NCBI GenBank assembly: GCA_018266355.1
Contig: JAFEAP010000013.1
Coordinates: 96,501 to 160,500 of the forward strand
From: Bdellovibrionales bacterium
GTDB taxonomy: Bacteria; Bdellovibrionota; UBA1018
DNA: 64,000 nucleotides
Direction of reading: 5' to 3'
The notes under the pieces are model-generated. The model ran no database searches. It was not told where the DNA came from and saw only the letters and a list, made by a program, of their open reading frames with translations. Positions 39,118 through 48,584 of this stretch are shown in pieces. Within the stretch, counting starts at the first letter, position 1, and each line of letters opens with the position of its first letter. Both the position numbers and the translations under genes were made by a program.

Positions 39118-39723
39118 TCAATCCGCGAGTTCGCCGACGTCGGAATCGCGCGCGGGCACGTGGTAGCGCGCGTATTCCTCGACGAACGAAATCGGCGATT
39201 CGCCCGGAGCGTATCGGATCCGGTCGACGAAGAGCGTTCCCGAGAGGTGATCGAGCTCGTGCTGGAACACGGTCGCGAGGAACCCCTCGGCGACGACCGA
39301 GCGCGGTTTCGCGTCCCGGTCGAGGTAATCCACGCGGATCTTCCGCGGGCGGTAGACGAGCCCGCGGAGTTCCGGGACCGAGAGGCAGCCTTCCCAAAAC
39401 CCCTGCTCCGCCGGATCGAGGACGGTGACCTTCGGATTGATGAAGACCGTGAGCGGCATCGAAGTTTCTCCGTCCGCGCCGTCCTTTTTTTCCGTCTGTT
39501 CCGAATAGCGCGGATGATCGTCCGCGTATTCGATGATCGCGACCGAGAGCGACTCGTGGATCTGCGGGGCGGCGAGACCGATCCCTCCGTACTCCTCCAT
39601 CGTATCGACCATGTCCTCGAGCAGGCGCTCGAATTCGTCCGAACCGATTTCCTCGGGCGTGAGGTCACGGGCCTTTTCGCGGAGGACGGGATGCCCCATG
39701 CGGGCGACTTTTCGAATCGACAT
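39118..39723 (-). CDS. def: peptide deformylase
   Basis: Removes the formyl group from nascent proteins before Met aminopeptidase acts. The 201-residue protein has all three motifs: GIGLAAPQ, EGCLSVP (metal Cys) and QHELDHLSG (HExxH). A ~15-residue insertion (SEQTEKKDGADGET) lies between motifs 1 and 2. The fmt gene often next to def is absent. Confidence 0.96.
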   Translation of the reverse strand: MSIRKVARMGHPVLREKARDLTPEEIGSDEFERLLEDMVDTMEEYGGIGLAAPQIHESLSVAIIEYADDHPRYSEQTEKKDGADGETSMPLTVFINPKVTVLDPAEQGFWEGCLSVPELRGLVYRPRKIRVDYLDRDAKPRSVVAEGFLATVFQHELDHLSGTLFVDRIRYAPGESPISFVEEYARYHVPARDSDVGELAD

Positions 39724-39781
39724 GCCGCTATCCTAGTCGAACCGGCTAGGCTTCGAAAGGGATTCGGAAGAGAATGAGATC

Positions 39782-40435
39782 ATGACGAGCGCCGCGCTCC
39801 TCCCCATCTACGCCTTCCGTCACGGTCAGACCGACTGGAACAAGGAAGGCCGCATCCAAGGCCACCTCGACGTGCCGCTGAACGACGTGGGCCGCGCGGA
39901 AGGCCTCCGCCTCGCCCGCGCGCTCCGGCGCGTCCCGATCCGCCTCATCCTCTCCTCCGACCTCTCGCGCGCCGTCGACACGGCGACGATCACCCTCGCC
40001 GAAGCGATCCGGAACGCTTGGCATCCCGACGTGCCGATCCTCCGCGACGCCCGACTCCGTGAGGTGAGCCTCGGTCAGCTCCAGGGCCTCACTCACTCCG
40101 AGATCCACGCGAAATTCGGCGCGAACCTTTCGCGCAAGATCGGAACGAAGATCCTCTCCGACGAGGAACTGCGCGACCTCGGCTCCGAATCGGTGGACGA
40201 CCTCCTCGGCCGGCTCATGGCCGCGATCGAGGAAGTCTCCTCCCACCCCGAACTCCTCGCGCCCGGCGCCGCGCTCGCGCTCTCCACCCACGGCGGAGTC
40301 CTCCGACGACTCCTCCACTCCGCGGGAGGCATCGAGGAAATCGGCTTCTCGATTCCGAACGCCGTCTTCTTCCCGTTCGCGTTCGACCGGGCGACGAAAC
40401 GTCTCGTCTTCCGCGACTTCGTCCCGTTCGTCTGA
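39782..40435 (+). CDS. histidine phosphatase family protein
   Basis: 217 residues. The catalytic motif RHGQTDWN starts at residue ~13, the second His is in STHGGVL, and the intermediate Glu region is RLREVSLGQLQG, as in cofactor-dependent phosphoglycerate mutase-like phosphatases. Substrate is not predictable (GpmB, CobC and YhfR all look alike here). Ends three bases before the convergent kynureninase-like gene. Confidence 0.9.
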   Translation: MTSAALLPIYAFRHGQTDWNKEGRIQGHLDVPLNDVGRAEGLRLARALRRVPIRLILSSDLSRAVDTATITLAEAIRNAWHPDVPILRDARLREVSLGQLQGLTHSEIHAKFGANLSRKIGTKILSDEELRDLGSESVDDLLGRLMAAIEEVSSHPELLAPGAALALSTHGGVLRRLLHSAGGIEEIGFSIPNAVFFPFAFDRATKRLVFRDFVPFV

Positions 40436-40438
40436 GCG

Positions 40439-41599
40439 CTACTTCGCGGAGCGCAGGAATCCGTCGAGGGTCGACCAAAACCGCGCGAGGTCGTCCTTGC
40501 CGTTATAGAAGTGCGGCGAGACGCGGATGCCGCAGTTCGGGCGGTAGTCGACGATCACGCCCGCGCGAACGAGCGCTTCGGTCGCGACTTTCGCCTGGGG
40601 AAAATCGATGCAGACCATGCCCGAACGCGCGTGCGGGTCGCGCGGCGTCTTCACCGCGAACTTCCGCGCGTCGGCCTCCTCGACGATCGACTTCGTCAGA
40701 GTGATCGAGTGCGCGCGGATTTTCTCGAGGCCGAGCTCGGCTACCGTGGAGACGCCCTCGATCGCGGCGTAGAGCGCGGGAACCGCGGGCGTGCCCGCCA
40801 TGAATCGCATCGCTCCCTCGGCGGGCGCGAATCGCGTCGCCGGATCGTATTCGAAGGGGTTCGCGATGCCGAACCACCCGGAATACTTCGGTCGAAGCTT
40901 GTTCGCGACCCCGTCGCAGACGTAGAGGAATCCCGCGCCCGGGCCGCCGCAGAGCCACTTGTGCGACCCGCCGACGTAGAAATCGAGCTCGAGGTCGCGC
41001 AAGTTCATCGGCACGATACCCGCCGCCTGGTAACCGTCGCCGAGCACGTAGGCGCCTTTCGCGTGCGCGTGGCGCGCGACCGCGCGGAGGTCTTGGATCG
41101 CGCCGCTCCGGAAGTAGACGTGGCTCGTCGCCACGAGCAGCGTCTCGTCGTCGATCGCGGCGAGGAGCTTTTCCGTCGGTACGCCGATCCCGTCGTCGGA
41201 TTCGACCTGGACGATCCGGGCGCCGACCATTTCCGCCCACCCCTGCCAGAAGGGATAGCTCGTGATGAATTCGAGCGAGGTCAGGACGATTTTGTTCCGG
41301 GATTTCCCGCCCGATTTCGTCGACCAGTCGAGCGAGGAGGCGACCGCCGCGAAGCCGCGCGTGACGTTTTCCATCGGCACGACCGAGCCGCGCGGGGCGT
41401 GGAGGATGTCGGCGATCCGGTTCCCGAAAGTCGAGAGGATCTTCCACCACCCCTCGTCCCAAGCGAGGATCCCTCTCTCGGCCCACTCCCTGTAGTAGCG
41501 GTCCAAGGAGGCCGCGGTCTCGCGAGGAACCGCGCCGAGCGAGTGGCTCGCGAGGTAGGTCTTCGACTCGAGGATCGGAAAGCGTTCGCGAAAATGCAT
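40439..41599 (-). CDS. kynureninase-like PLP enzyme (aminotransferase class V)
   Basis: The 386-residue protein has the kynureninase-type start ASHSLGAVP, the PLP Lys in GGSHKWLCGGPGAGFLYV and the Asp in GDGYQAAG. Starting at the ATG behind GGAGGAAGG at 41599 removes an unsupported 57-residue extension. It lies 17 bases downstream of the tryptophan dioxygenase gene, which favours cleavage of kynurenine to anthranilate. A cysteine-desulfurase-like enzyme is the alternative. No formamidase gene is nearby. Confidence 0.75.
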   Translation of the reverse strand: MHFRERFPILESKTYLASHSLGAVPRETAASLDRYYREWAERGILAWDEGWWKILSTFGNRIADILHAPRGSVVPMENVTRGFAAVASSLDWSTKSGGKSRNKIVLTSLEFITSYPFWQGWAEMVGARIVQVESDDGIGVPTEKLLAAIDDETLLVATSHVYFRSGAIQDLRAVARHAHAKGAYVLGDGYQAAGIVPMNLRDLELDFYVGGSHKWLCGGPGAGFLYVCDGVANKLRPKYSGWFGIANPFEYDPATRFAPAEGAMRFMAGTPAVPALYAAIEGVSTVAELGLEKIRAHSITLTKSIVEEADARKFAVKTPRDPHARSGMVCIDFPQAKVATEALVRAGVIVDYRPNCGIRVSPHFYNGKDDLARFWSTLDGFLRSAK

Positions 41600-41616
41600 C
41601 GACGTCCTTCCTCCGC

Positions 41617-42423
41617 CTATATCCGCTCGAGGAGCGAACGCACGTCCCAAAGGTACGGGAACGCCTTCTTCGCGGTTTGGGCGCGCAGGTATTCGACGCC
41701 GCTCGATCCGCCGGTGCCCTTCTTGAACCCGATCACGCGCTCGACCACGCGCACGTGGTGTTCTCGCCAAAGGGCGAGCCCCTGGTCGAGATCGACGAGC
41801 GATTCGGCGAGGAGGTAAAGCGGCAGGTTATGCGTCGGATCCTGGTAAATCGCCTTGAGTCCCTGGAGGACCTGCTCGTGGGTTTCCGGCGTATCCTTTT
41901 CCGGCGTCGGATAACCGAGACTCGCCGCGAGTTTCAGGAACGAGGTCGAGAGGTCCGGTCCGTCGAAACGCTCGCGGAGTTTCGCCACGACCTCCGGCCG
42001 GTTCTTGAAGAACTGGAAGTAGCGCTCTTCCTTCATCCCGCACATGAACTCGATCTCGCGGTGCTGGAGCGACTGGAAGCCGGAGGCCGGCATGAGGTTC
42101 TCGCGGAACTGGAGGAACTCGACCGGGGTCATCGTCTCGAGGATGTGGATCTGGCCGACGAGGACCTTTTGGATCTCCACCACGCGTTTCACGAAGTGGT
42201 GCGCGCGCAGGACTTGGCGCTTCGCCATGTATTCCATCGCCGATTCGAGTTCGTGGATGATGAGCTTGAACCAGAGCTCGTACGCCTGGTGGATGATGAT
42301 GAAGAGCATCTCGTCGTGGTGCGCGGGCTCGGACAACGGATGCTGGAGGCCCGTGAGCTCGGGGACCTTCAGATAGTCGTTGTACGTGAGGTCGGACTTC
42401 GAATGGATCTTCGGATCGCTCAT
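41617..42423 (-). CDS. kynA: tryptophan 2,3-dioxygenase
   Basis: Heme enzyme opening the indole ring to N-formylkynurenine. The 268-residue protein has HHDEMLFIIIHQAYELWFK, ASGFQSLQHREIEFMCG (active-site His) and REHHVRVVERVIGFKKGTGG (heme His and substrate loop). It is translated just before the kynureninase-like gene and just after fumarase; tryptophan catabolism is the likely role. Confidence 0.95.
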   Translation of the reverse strand: MSDPKIHSKSDLTYNDYLKVPELTGLQHPLSEPAHHDEMLFIIIHQAYELWFKLIIHELESAMEYMAKRQVLRAHHFVKRVVEIQKVLVGQIHILETMTPVEFLQFRENLMPASGFQSLQHREIEFMCGMKEERYFQFFKNRPEVVAKLRERFDGPDLSTSFLKLAASLGYPTPEKDTPETHEQVLQGLKAIYQDPTHNLPLYLLAESLVDLDQGLALWREHHVRVVERVIGFKKGTGGSSGVEYLRAQTAKKAFPYLWDVRSLLERI

Positions 42424-42435
42424 CCCGGGAACTCC

Positions 42436-43053
42436 TTACTTCTTCAATTCGGAATAGATGCCCTGGAGCGCGGCTCCGGAGGTCGCTTCGATGTCTTTAT
42501 GCAGGGAATTCCCGTGCGCGTCGATCGTGACGACGACGGGGAACTTCTCCACGCGGAGTTTCCAAATCGCCTCCGGACTGCCGAACTTCTCGAGTCCGTA
42601 GACTCCCTCGACGTCCTTGATCGCCTCGGCGAGCACCTGGGCGGCGCCGCCGACGGCGTGGAAGTAGACGCAACCGAACTTTTGGCAAGCCTGGCGCGTC
42701 TTCTCGCCCATCCCGCCTTTCCCGATCACGCCCTTCACGCCGAAGCGCTCGATGATCCCGGCTTGGTACGGTTCTTCGCGCGTGGAAGTCGTCGGACCGG
42801 CGGCGGTCACGACGTACTTTTTCTTCGGGCCGCCCCCCTTCGCGCTACCCTTCTTTTCCATCACGACCGGGCCGCAGTGGTAGATGATCGAATCCTTCAG
42901 ATCGACTTCGTCCTTCGGCGGGGCGTTCCCCTCCGAAAGCCATTTGTGGACGGCGTCGCGTCCGGTGAAGACGAGGCCCTCGATCTCGACCATGTCGCCG
43001 ACCTTGAGCGCGCGGATCTTTTCTTCGGTAAAGGGAGCCTTCAGTACCACCAT
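42436..43053 (-). CDS. class I fumarate hydratase, beta (C-terminal) subunit
   Basis: The 205-residue product from ATG 43053 matches the C-terminal half of iron-sulfur fumarases (GLVFTGRDAVHKWL, YHCGPVV, TTSTREEPYQAGII, GKGGMGEKT). It converts fumarate and malate together with the alpha subunit. Its start overlaps the alpha stop by 13 bases, so the two are coupled. An L-tartrate dehydratase is an alternative. Upstream in-frame extension is a shadow of the alpha gene. Confidence 0.9.
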   Translation of the reverse strand: MVVLKAPFTEEKIRALKVGDMVEIEGLVFTGRDAVHKWLSEGNAPPKDEVDLKDSIIYHCGPVVMEKKGSAKGGGPKKKYVVTAAGPTTSTREEPYQAGIIERFGVKGVIGKGGMGEKTRQACQKFGCVYFHAVGGAAQVLAEAIKDVEGVYGLEKFGSPEAIWKLRVEKFPVVVTIDAHGNSLHKDIEATSGAALQGIYSELKK

Positions 43054-43937
43054 TTTACGATCTCTCCCTTCGCGGAAATCTTCGCGCCCTGGCGACGGTA
43101 CGCCCAGCACATGTAGGAAACGCTGACGAAGTAGGAAGCGGGCACGCGGTTCAGGGCCGAGACTTTCGTCCCGAGCAACGTCGTCTTTCCGCCGAAACCC
43201 ATCGGTCCGATCCCGAGGCGATTCGCCTCTTCGACGACCTCGGCTTCGAGCTTCGCGAGCGCCGGATCCGGATTCTTGTCGTCCATCTTCCGCAGCAGCT
43301 GCTCCTTCGAATTCAAGTATCCCGTCGCGCGATCGCCGCCGATCGTGACGCCGAGAACGCCCGGTCCGCAACCCTTGCCTTGGGCTTGTTGGACGGCGTC
43401 GAGGATGCACTTTTTCACGCCCAGCAAGTCCCGGCCCGCGCCGACTCGCGAATCCGGGAGCGAGTATTGGGCGCCGACGTTCTCGCAGCCGCCGCCCTTC
43501 AGGACGAGGCGGATGTCGAAAAAGTCCTTCTTCCACGGCTCGGCGTGGATCGTCGGCGCTCCCGGACCGAGGTTCGTGCCGTCGTTCTTCCCGGTGATCG
43601 AGTCGACCGAGTTCTGCCGGAGATAGCCCTTCTTCGTCGCGGTCGCGACGGCCTTCCGGATCAGCTTCGTCATCGCGTCGTAATCCGTGCCCTTCGCGGG
43701 ATAGTGGATGAAGAAGAGGACGCTGCCGGTGTCCTGGCAGAGGGGTTGGGACTTCTTTTTCGCGATCCCGATGTTGTCCGTGATGATCCCCATCGCGTAC
43801 TTCGCGCTGGTGCCTTCGCTTTCGACGGCCTTACCGGCGTCGATCGCGCGGACGACGTCGTCGGGGAGTTCGGTCGAGGTTTTCCGGATGACTTCGACCA
43901 GCGAGTCGAAGAATTTCTTCTGTTGGGCGGCTTTCAT
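43041..43937 (-). CDS. class I fumarate hydratase, alpha (N-terminal) subunit
   Basis: 298 residues from ATG 43937. It contains the Fe-S cluster Cys region (PLCQDTGSVLFF, KGGGCENVGAQYSLP, GPGVLGVTIGGDRATGY) and the end GIGPMGFGGKTTLLG. Members of this oxygen-sensitive family are split into two subunits in many anaerobes and deltaproteobacteria. It is the first gene of a possible four-gene run (fumarase alpha, beta, kynA, kynureninase-like). Confidence 0.9.
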   Translation of the reverse strand: MKAAQQKKFFDSLVEVIRKTSTELPDDVVRAIDAGKAVESEGTSAKYAMGIITDNIGIAKKKSQPLCQDTGSVLFFIHYPAKGTDYDAMTKLIRKAVATATKKGYLRQNSVDSITGKNDGTNLGPGAPTIHAEPWKKDFFDIRLVLKGGGCENVGAQYSLPDSRVGAGRDLLGVKKCILDAVQQAQGKGCGPGVLGVTIGGDRATGYLNSKEQLLRKMDDKNPDPALAKLEAEVVEEANRLGIGPMGFGGKTTLLGTKVSALNRVPASYFVSVSYMCWAYRRQGAKISAKGEIVKWWY

Positions 43938-43996
43938 AGATGGCCCGAGAATAATCGCGGCTCTCCGCCGAAAACTACCGAAAAGTCGCGATTCGG

Positions 43997-44620
43997 CTAT
44001 TCGACGAGGTATCCGCGGAGCAGGACTCGCAGCTCGTCCGTCAGTCGCGCACGGCTCCATCCCGAGGGCAGCCCGGCCAACCCGCAGAACTGGATCACGC
44101 CCATCGTCGCGTGCGTCGCGATGAACGCGCGGGCCCGCGCTTCCTCGGCGCTGAGGTCCTTCCGGTGACGCTTCAAGAGATCGGCGAGTCTCGCCTCGGC
44201 TTGGGTTCGCGTGGCGATGATACTCTGCGTTTTTTCGAGTTGAGGGACCATCGTGAAGAGCTTCTTGAAGAACGGCGCATCCTTCAGGAAAAGTTCGACC
44301 GCGACGGCGCAAACCGCGTCGAGGGTTTCGGCGAGCGCGGACTCGCTCCTTTCGTCGATCGCTTGTTCGATCCGATCGAGATTCTTCTTCACCTGGCGGT
44401 CGACGAGCGCGGCCACGAGCGCTTCCTTGCCGGGAAAATACTGATAGAGCGATCCGACGCTCACGCCCGCGATTTCGGCAATCCGATTCGTCGAGCTCTT
44501 CGAGTATTCCGAGGTCTTCAAAATGCGAGCGGCCGACTCGAGAAGCGCGTCGACGAGCGCGCGCGACCGTTCTTGGGAAGGGCTCTTTCTCTCGGATTTC
44601 GGGGCTTTTTTCCGCTTCAA
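43997..44620 (-). CDS. TetR-family transcriptional regulator
   Basis: 207 residues starting at TTG 44620 behind AGGAC; the frame runs on upstream without a better start. The N-terminal HTH is clear (TNRIAEIAGVSVGSLYQYFPGKEALVAAL). A charged Lys/Ser-rich leader of about 20 residues precedes it. The C-terminal ligand domain has no recognisable specificity. Possible target: the fumarase genes next to it or the divergent exported protein gene. Confidence 0.9.
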   Translation of the reverse strand: MKRKKAPKSERKSPSQERSRALVDALLESAARILKTSEYSKSSTNRIAEIAGVSVGSLYQYFPGKEALVAALVDRQVKKNLDRIEQAIDERSESALAETLDAVCAVAVELFLKDAPFFKKLFTMVPQLEKTQSIIATRTQAEARLADLLKRHRKDLSAEEARARAFIATHATMGVIQFCGLAGLPSGWSRARLTDELRVLLRGYLVE

Positions 44621-44695
44621 ACCGGTACCGTCCTGAACGCGAGTATCGCCGACTCGTCCGCGGTTGTAAATTCGCCCCCGAAAGCGAGCGAATGC

Positions 44696-45346
44696 ATGAC
44701 TTTTTCCAAACGGTTCACGATCCTGACGATCCTCTTCCTGACGAAATCCGCCGGCGCCGGCTTGATCGACCCCGAACGCGACTCGGCGAGCCTCCAAATC
44801 AGCCCGTTCTCGGTCGCGCGTCAGATCGCCGGCGAGAGCCGCGAAATCCCCCGCACCGAGGCGGTCTACCTCGTCCATCCGAACGTCGCCCTCGGCGCGT
44901 ACTACGAGAGCGCGACTCCGGCTTACGGACAGCAGGGAACCCGGCGGAACTCGGTCGGGGCGCGCGCGTACTGGTTCCTCGACCGCGAAGCTTTTCGCGG
45001 CGGACATGCGCTCGACTTCACGGTCGAACGCGGAGACGACGCGACCCATACCGAGGAATTCGCCGACGGATCGTCCGATTCCCCCGTGGTCGCCCGCGGC
45101 TTCCGGAACATCCACGGCGGGGCGGCGGTTCACTGGACCCGCTATTGGACGATCCCTTTCGGACGCGCGGTCCATCCCGGCATCTCGGCGATCGGCTCCG
45201 TCTCGGGCGGAATCTCCTACAACTGGAATACCGACTGCAAACACGATCCGGAGTGCACGATGGAAGGCGGCGAAGGTCCTTCGCTCACCGTGGTCCGCGA
45301 AGGTTTCCAACCCGACATCGCCCTTCGCGTCGGCGTCGTGTTCTAA
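44696..45346 (+). CDS. exported protein of unknown function
   Basis: 216 residues with a signal peptide (MTFSKRFTILTILFLTKSAGA). The mature part is rich in Gly, Tyr and alternating strands (NVALGAYYESATP, NSVGARAYWFLD, GHALDFTVERG, HPGISAIGSVSGGISYNW) and ends in IALRVGVVF. This is the look of a small eight-stranded outer-membrane barrel (OmpA or OmpW type). One Cys pair (NTDCKHDPECT). Divergent from the TetR gene, which may control it. Confidence 0.7.
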   Translation: MTFSKRFTILTILFLTKSAGAGLIDPERDSASLQISPFSVARQIAGESREIPRTEAVYLVHPNVALGAYYESATPAYGQQGTRRNSVGARAYWFLDREAFRGGHALDFTVERGDDATHTEEFADGSSDSPVVARGFRNIHGGAAVHWTRYWTIPFGRAVHPGISAIGSVSGGISYNWNTDCKHDPECTMEGGEGPSLTVVREGFQPDIALRVGVVF

Positions 45347-45364
45347 TCTTCGGCGGACTTCGGC

Positions 45365-46219
45365 TCACCGATACTTCAGCGTCGTCCGATCGAACTCTTT
45401 CGGCGAACGATCGCCCTTCGCGAACCCGATGGCGACGAGATCGATGCCGTCGGGACGAGCTTCGACCCGCAGGTAGTGGAAAGGACGCGGACTCGGTCCC
45501 GAGTAGAGATCGACGTGGAGACGCCGATCGCCTTCGAGGAGTCGGACGCGAGGTCCCCCTCCTCCGCCGGCGACGAAGAAGTACCGACCGTCGACCGCGA
45601 ACTTCTCATAGGCGTGAACATGGCCCGACACCATCGCCAAGGTTTTCCCGGACGCCAAAAAGGGCGGTACGAAATCGCTTTCGACCCACCGAGCACCTCC
45701 GGGTATTCGGCTGTTCGAGTAGGGTGGGTGATGAAGCACGACCATCACTCCCTTCACCGATAGATCCTCATCGGCCCTCGCAAGTTCCGCCCTAAACCAC
45801 GTTGACTGTTTCGTCCATTCCGGCCCACTCAGCACGTGCCGATTAGAATCGAGAAACAAGACTCGAAGGCCATTCGCATCCTCGCTCCACCACTTCGAGA
45901 TCCCCGGATCAGAAAACCTCCTGAGGAGATTTCGCTCAGATGCCCGACGGCCGCCGAGATAATCGTGATTGCCGAATATCGCCCTGACCGCAGTTCCCGA
46001 TCGGACGATCCCCTTCGCGAAATCATCGAAGACGGCCCATTGTGCCTCGGAAGCCCCCCACCCGACCAAATCGCCGAGAAAAATGAACGCGCCGGGCCGC
46101 TCGTTCGCCGCCACCGCGAGTATCTGCGCGCGTTCGGCGTCATTTTGCTCGCGGCCCATCAAACGCTCGAGGAGGAGCGTGCGCTGGGTATCGCCGATAA
46201 CGACGATGGGCAGCTTCAA
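45365..46219 (-). CDS. calcineurin-like metallophosphoesterase
   Basis: 284 residues with the metal motifs GDLVGWG, GNHDY, HHPPYS and SGHVHAYE in order. The first motif is IGDTQ rather than GDxH, so one metal ligand His is replaced. No signal peptide. The ATG overlaps the stop of the CREST gene (ATGA), so both are expected to be translated together. Confidence 0.88.
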   Translation of the reverse strand: MKLPIVVIGDTQRTLLLERLMGREQNDAERAQILAVAANERPGAFIFLGDLVGWGASEAQWAVFDDFAKGIVRSGTAVRAIFGNHDYLGGRRASERNLLRRFSDPGISKWWSEDANGLRVLFLDSNRHVLSGPEWTKQSTWFRAELARADEDLSVKGVMVVLHHPPYSNSRIPGGARWVESDFVPPFLASGKTLAMVSGHVHAYEKFAVDGRYFFVAGGGGGPRVRLLEGDRRLHVDLYSGPSPRPFHYLRVEARPDGIDLVAIGFAKGDRSPKEFDRTTLKYR

Positions 46220-46947
46220 GCGGAATTCCGATCGCCCTCGACGCCCCGAAGAATCGCGGCGATCGCGACGGTCGCCGCGAGGTGCTTCAGGGAGTGCCCG
46301 CTAAATCCGAGCCGGGCGTAGATCGCGGCGTCCTGCCGCTCGAACACTTTCGCGAGGATATAGGCGAAGAGCCCGACGAGGATGAACGACGTCCGCATCT
46401 CGCCCCCGTGAACGACGGCGAGGACGAGGATCGCGAAGAGGAGGCTTCCGAACTGCAGCGCGAGGTAAAACTCCGTCGCACCGGTTCCGAAATAGATGTT
46501 CGCCACCGAAAGCGGTCCGAGCACGACGAGCGCGATGCCGAGCGCCCGCCCGGCGGCCGCGTTCGCGCGATCCGCGACGACCATCCCGACGAAACTCGCG
46601 AAACCGACGCTCATCGGAAGCTGGTCCCAAAACAGCGTCGCCGGCGAGGGCGCGTAGTGAAAGTAGGACGATCCGAACGCGGTCCCCGCCACGGCGAGCG
46701 AAAACACGGCGCCGAGACCTCGGTACGCGGCCGGCACCTGCGCTCGACGACGGAAACCGAGGACGCCGAGCAAGAGGAACCCGAGGTTCGTCGCCACATT
46801 CCAGAAGTTCGGGACGCCGAAGCGGGTTTCCGAATCCGCGAATCCGGCCGAGTAAGACGCCGGATCGAAATGCAGGTGCTCGCGAAAAGCGAAGAGCAGC
46901 GCCGCGGTGAGGAGTGCGATCGCGATCGTTTTTTTGCCAGCCGTCAT
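46216..46947 (-). CDS. CREST-superfamily (alkaline-ceramidase-like) membrane hydrolase
   Basis: 243 residues with about seven hydrophobic helices. CREST metal-site pattern: SSYFHYAP and LFWDQLPMS (His, Asp) after helix 3, and FSGHSLKHLAAT (two His) in the last helix. Known members hydrolyse ceramides or act as related lipid amidases; sphingolipids occur in some predatory and deltaproteobacterial lineages. Substrate here is inference. Coupled to the metallophosphoesterase. Confidence 0.8.
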   Translation of the reverse strand: MTAGKKTIAIALLTAALLFAFREHLHFDPASYSAGFADSETRFGVPNFWNVATNLGFLLLGVLGFRRRAQVPAAYRGLGAVFSLAVAGTAFGSSYFHYAPSPATLFWDQLPMSVGFASFVGMVVADRANAAAGRALGIALVVLGPLSVANIYFGTGATEFYLALQFGSLLFAILVLAVVHGGEMRTSFILVGLFAYILAKVFERQDAAIYARLGFSGHSLKHLAATVAIAAILRGVEGDRNSA

Positions 46948-47026
46948 GGAGGATCTCCGCCCCCAGCCTACGCGGCGGGCGGCGGGTTTGACAACCCGGC
47001 GCGACCTCGGAGATACCCGAAAAACG

Positions 47027-47491
47027 ATGGCCGACCACCCGGATTCTCACCCGATTTTCGTCGATCGCGAAACGATCCGCCTCACGAAGGAAGGCGTCTT
47101 CCTCTCGGACGGCGACGAGATCACCCACGGAAAAACCGTCGCCGCCTTTCACCGTTTCCTCGACCGCGACGGCGAGGGGTATTTCATCCGGATCGGCGGC
47201 GATTTCAAACGCATCGAGGTCGAGGACACCGCACGTTTCGTGACCGGCATCGCTTGGAAGAGCGAGACCGAGCCGGTCGAGCTCACCCTCGCGAGCGGCG
47301 AACGCGAAAACCTCGATCCGTCGACGATCGCATTCCGACCGGGCCGCCTCACCTGCCGCGTGGGCGCGAAACGCGAAGAGGCGAAATTCCTCCGTCAGGC
47401 CTACCTCGAACTTCTCATGCACGCGCTCGCCGACGAAAACGGATACACCCTCCGCCTCGGCGGGAAGACGATCGCGCTCGGAAAGCTCTAG
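47027..47491 (+). CDS. DUF1285-family protein
   Basis: 154 residues from ATG 47027. It has the family pattern (DSHPIFVDRETIRLTKEGVFLSD, DGEGYFIRIGGDFKRIEVED, LTCRVGAKREEAKFLRQAYL). Function is unknown; structures of the family show a small beta-rich fold. Ends 21 bases before the convergent dus gene. Confidence 0.8.
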   Translation: MADHPDSHPIFVDRETIRLTKEGVFLSDGDEITHGKTVAAFHRFLDRDGEGYFIRIGGDFKRIEVEDTARFVTGIAWKSETEPVELTLASGERENLDPSTIAFRPGRLTCRVGAKREEAKFLRQAYLELLMHALADENGYTLRLGGKTIALGKL

Positions 47492-47512
47492 CCTCAATGC
47501 GCCAGACGGGTC

Positions 47513-48532
47513 TTACCCGTGCCCGCCCATGAGGAAGTCTTCCGAGAGGAAGCGGTAATCCCGCTTCGCGACGCTTTCCGCGAAAAAATCGCGGGCCTCG
47601 CCCCAAAGCCGGTCGCTTTCCTCGAGCGTGAAGACTTTCTTCCGGAATTCGGCCGAGCCGGGGAATCCCGCCGAATACCAGGCGAGGAATTTCCGCGCGT
47701 GAATCGTCACGCCCTTCGCCGTCGGGAAAGATTCCTCGAGCAACACCCGCTGCGAATCGATCATTTCGAGATAATCCTCGGCGACCGGGAGCGCGTAGTC
47801 CTCGCCCCGGAGTTTTTTCGCGCTTTGGTCGAAGATGAACGGATTCCGGAGCGCGCCCCGACCGATCAGGACCGCGTCGACGCCGTAGGTTTTGAACCGT
47901 TCGACCGACTTCTCGGGCGTCGTGAGGTCGCCGTTGCCGATGATCGGGATCGAGGACTTCGCCTTCACGTTTCCGATGAAGTCCCAGTCCGCTTCGCCGG
48001 TGTACGCCTGCGCCCGGGTCCGACCGTGGATCGCGACCCACGCGACGCCGGCGTCGGCGGCGACCCGCGCGACTTCGACGGCGTTCCGGGTTTCGGAATC
48101 CCATCCGGTGCGGATCTTGATCGTGACGGGAATCTTCACCGACTCGACCATCGCCCGGAGCGTCTTCGAAAGTTCCGGAAGGTCGCGGCACATCGCGGCC
48201 CCCCCGCCCCGTTTCACGACTTTCGGCACGGGGCAGCCCATGTTCAGGTCGACGAAGTCCGCGCCGAGTTTCTCGATCGTTCGGCACGCCTTCACGAGGT
48301 GCTCGCGGTCGTCGCCGAAGATCTGGAGGCCGACGACACGCTCCTCGTCGTGAAACTTCAGCAGATCGAACGATTTCTGGCCCATGTACTCGAGGCCGGT
48401 CGAGGAGACGAGCTCGGACACGACGACGGACGAATTCATCCGCTTCATCAACCGACGAAACGGCGAGTTCGTGATCCCGGCCATCGGCGCGAGGATAAAT
48501 GGATGATCGATCTCAAAAGGCCCTAATTTCAC
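47513..48532 (-). CDS. dus: tRNA-dihydrouridine synthase (DusB-like)
   Basis: Reduces uridines in tRNA with FMN. The 339-residue protein from GTG 48532 has APMAGITNSPFRRL, catalytic Cys in NMGCPVPKV, and FMN-binding GNGDLTTPEK and VDAVLIGRGAL. The start follows family alignment (M/VKLGPFEI); a CTG two codons earlier has better spacing from GAGG. It is divergent from a secreted-protein gene. Confidence 0.93.
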   Translation of the reverse strand: MKLGPFEIDHPFILAPMAGITNSPFRRLMKRMNSSVVVSELVSSTGLEYMGQKSFDLLKFHDEERVVGLQIFGDDREHLVKACRTIEKLGADFVDLNMGCPVPKVVKRGGGAAMCRDLPELSKTLRAMVESVKIPVTIKIRTGWDSETRNAVEVARVAADAGVAWVAIHGRTRAQAYTGEADWDFIGNVKAKSSIPIIGNGDLTTPEKSVERFKTYGVDAVLIGRGALRNPFIFDQSAKKLRGEDYALPVAEDYLEMIDSQRVLLEESFPTAKGVTIHARKFLAWYSAGFPGSAEFRKKVFTLEESDRLWGEARDFFAESVAKRDYRFLSEDFLMGGHG

Positions 48533-48584
48533 TTGCAGCGCGTTATAGCCTCGTCCTTTCCGAATTGGTATACGATTTATAGGT

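Noticed and set aside
42436..43536. Longer start for the fumarase beta gene (366 codons)
   Set aside because: The extra 161 codons are antisense-like, Arg-rich sequence lying over the alpha gene; the family start is at 43053.
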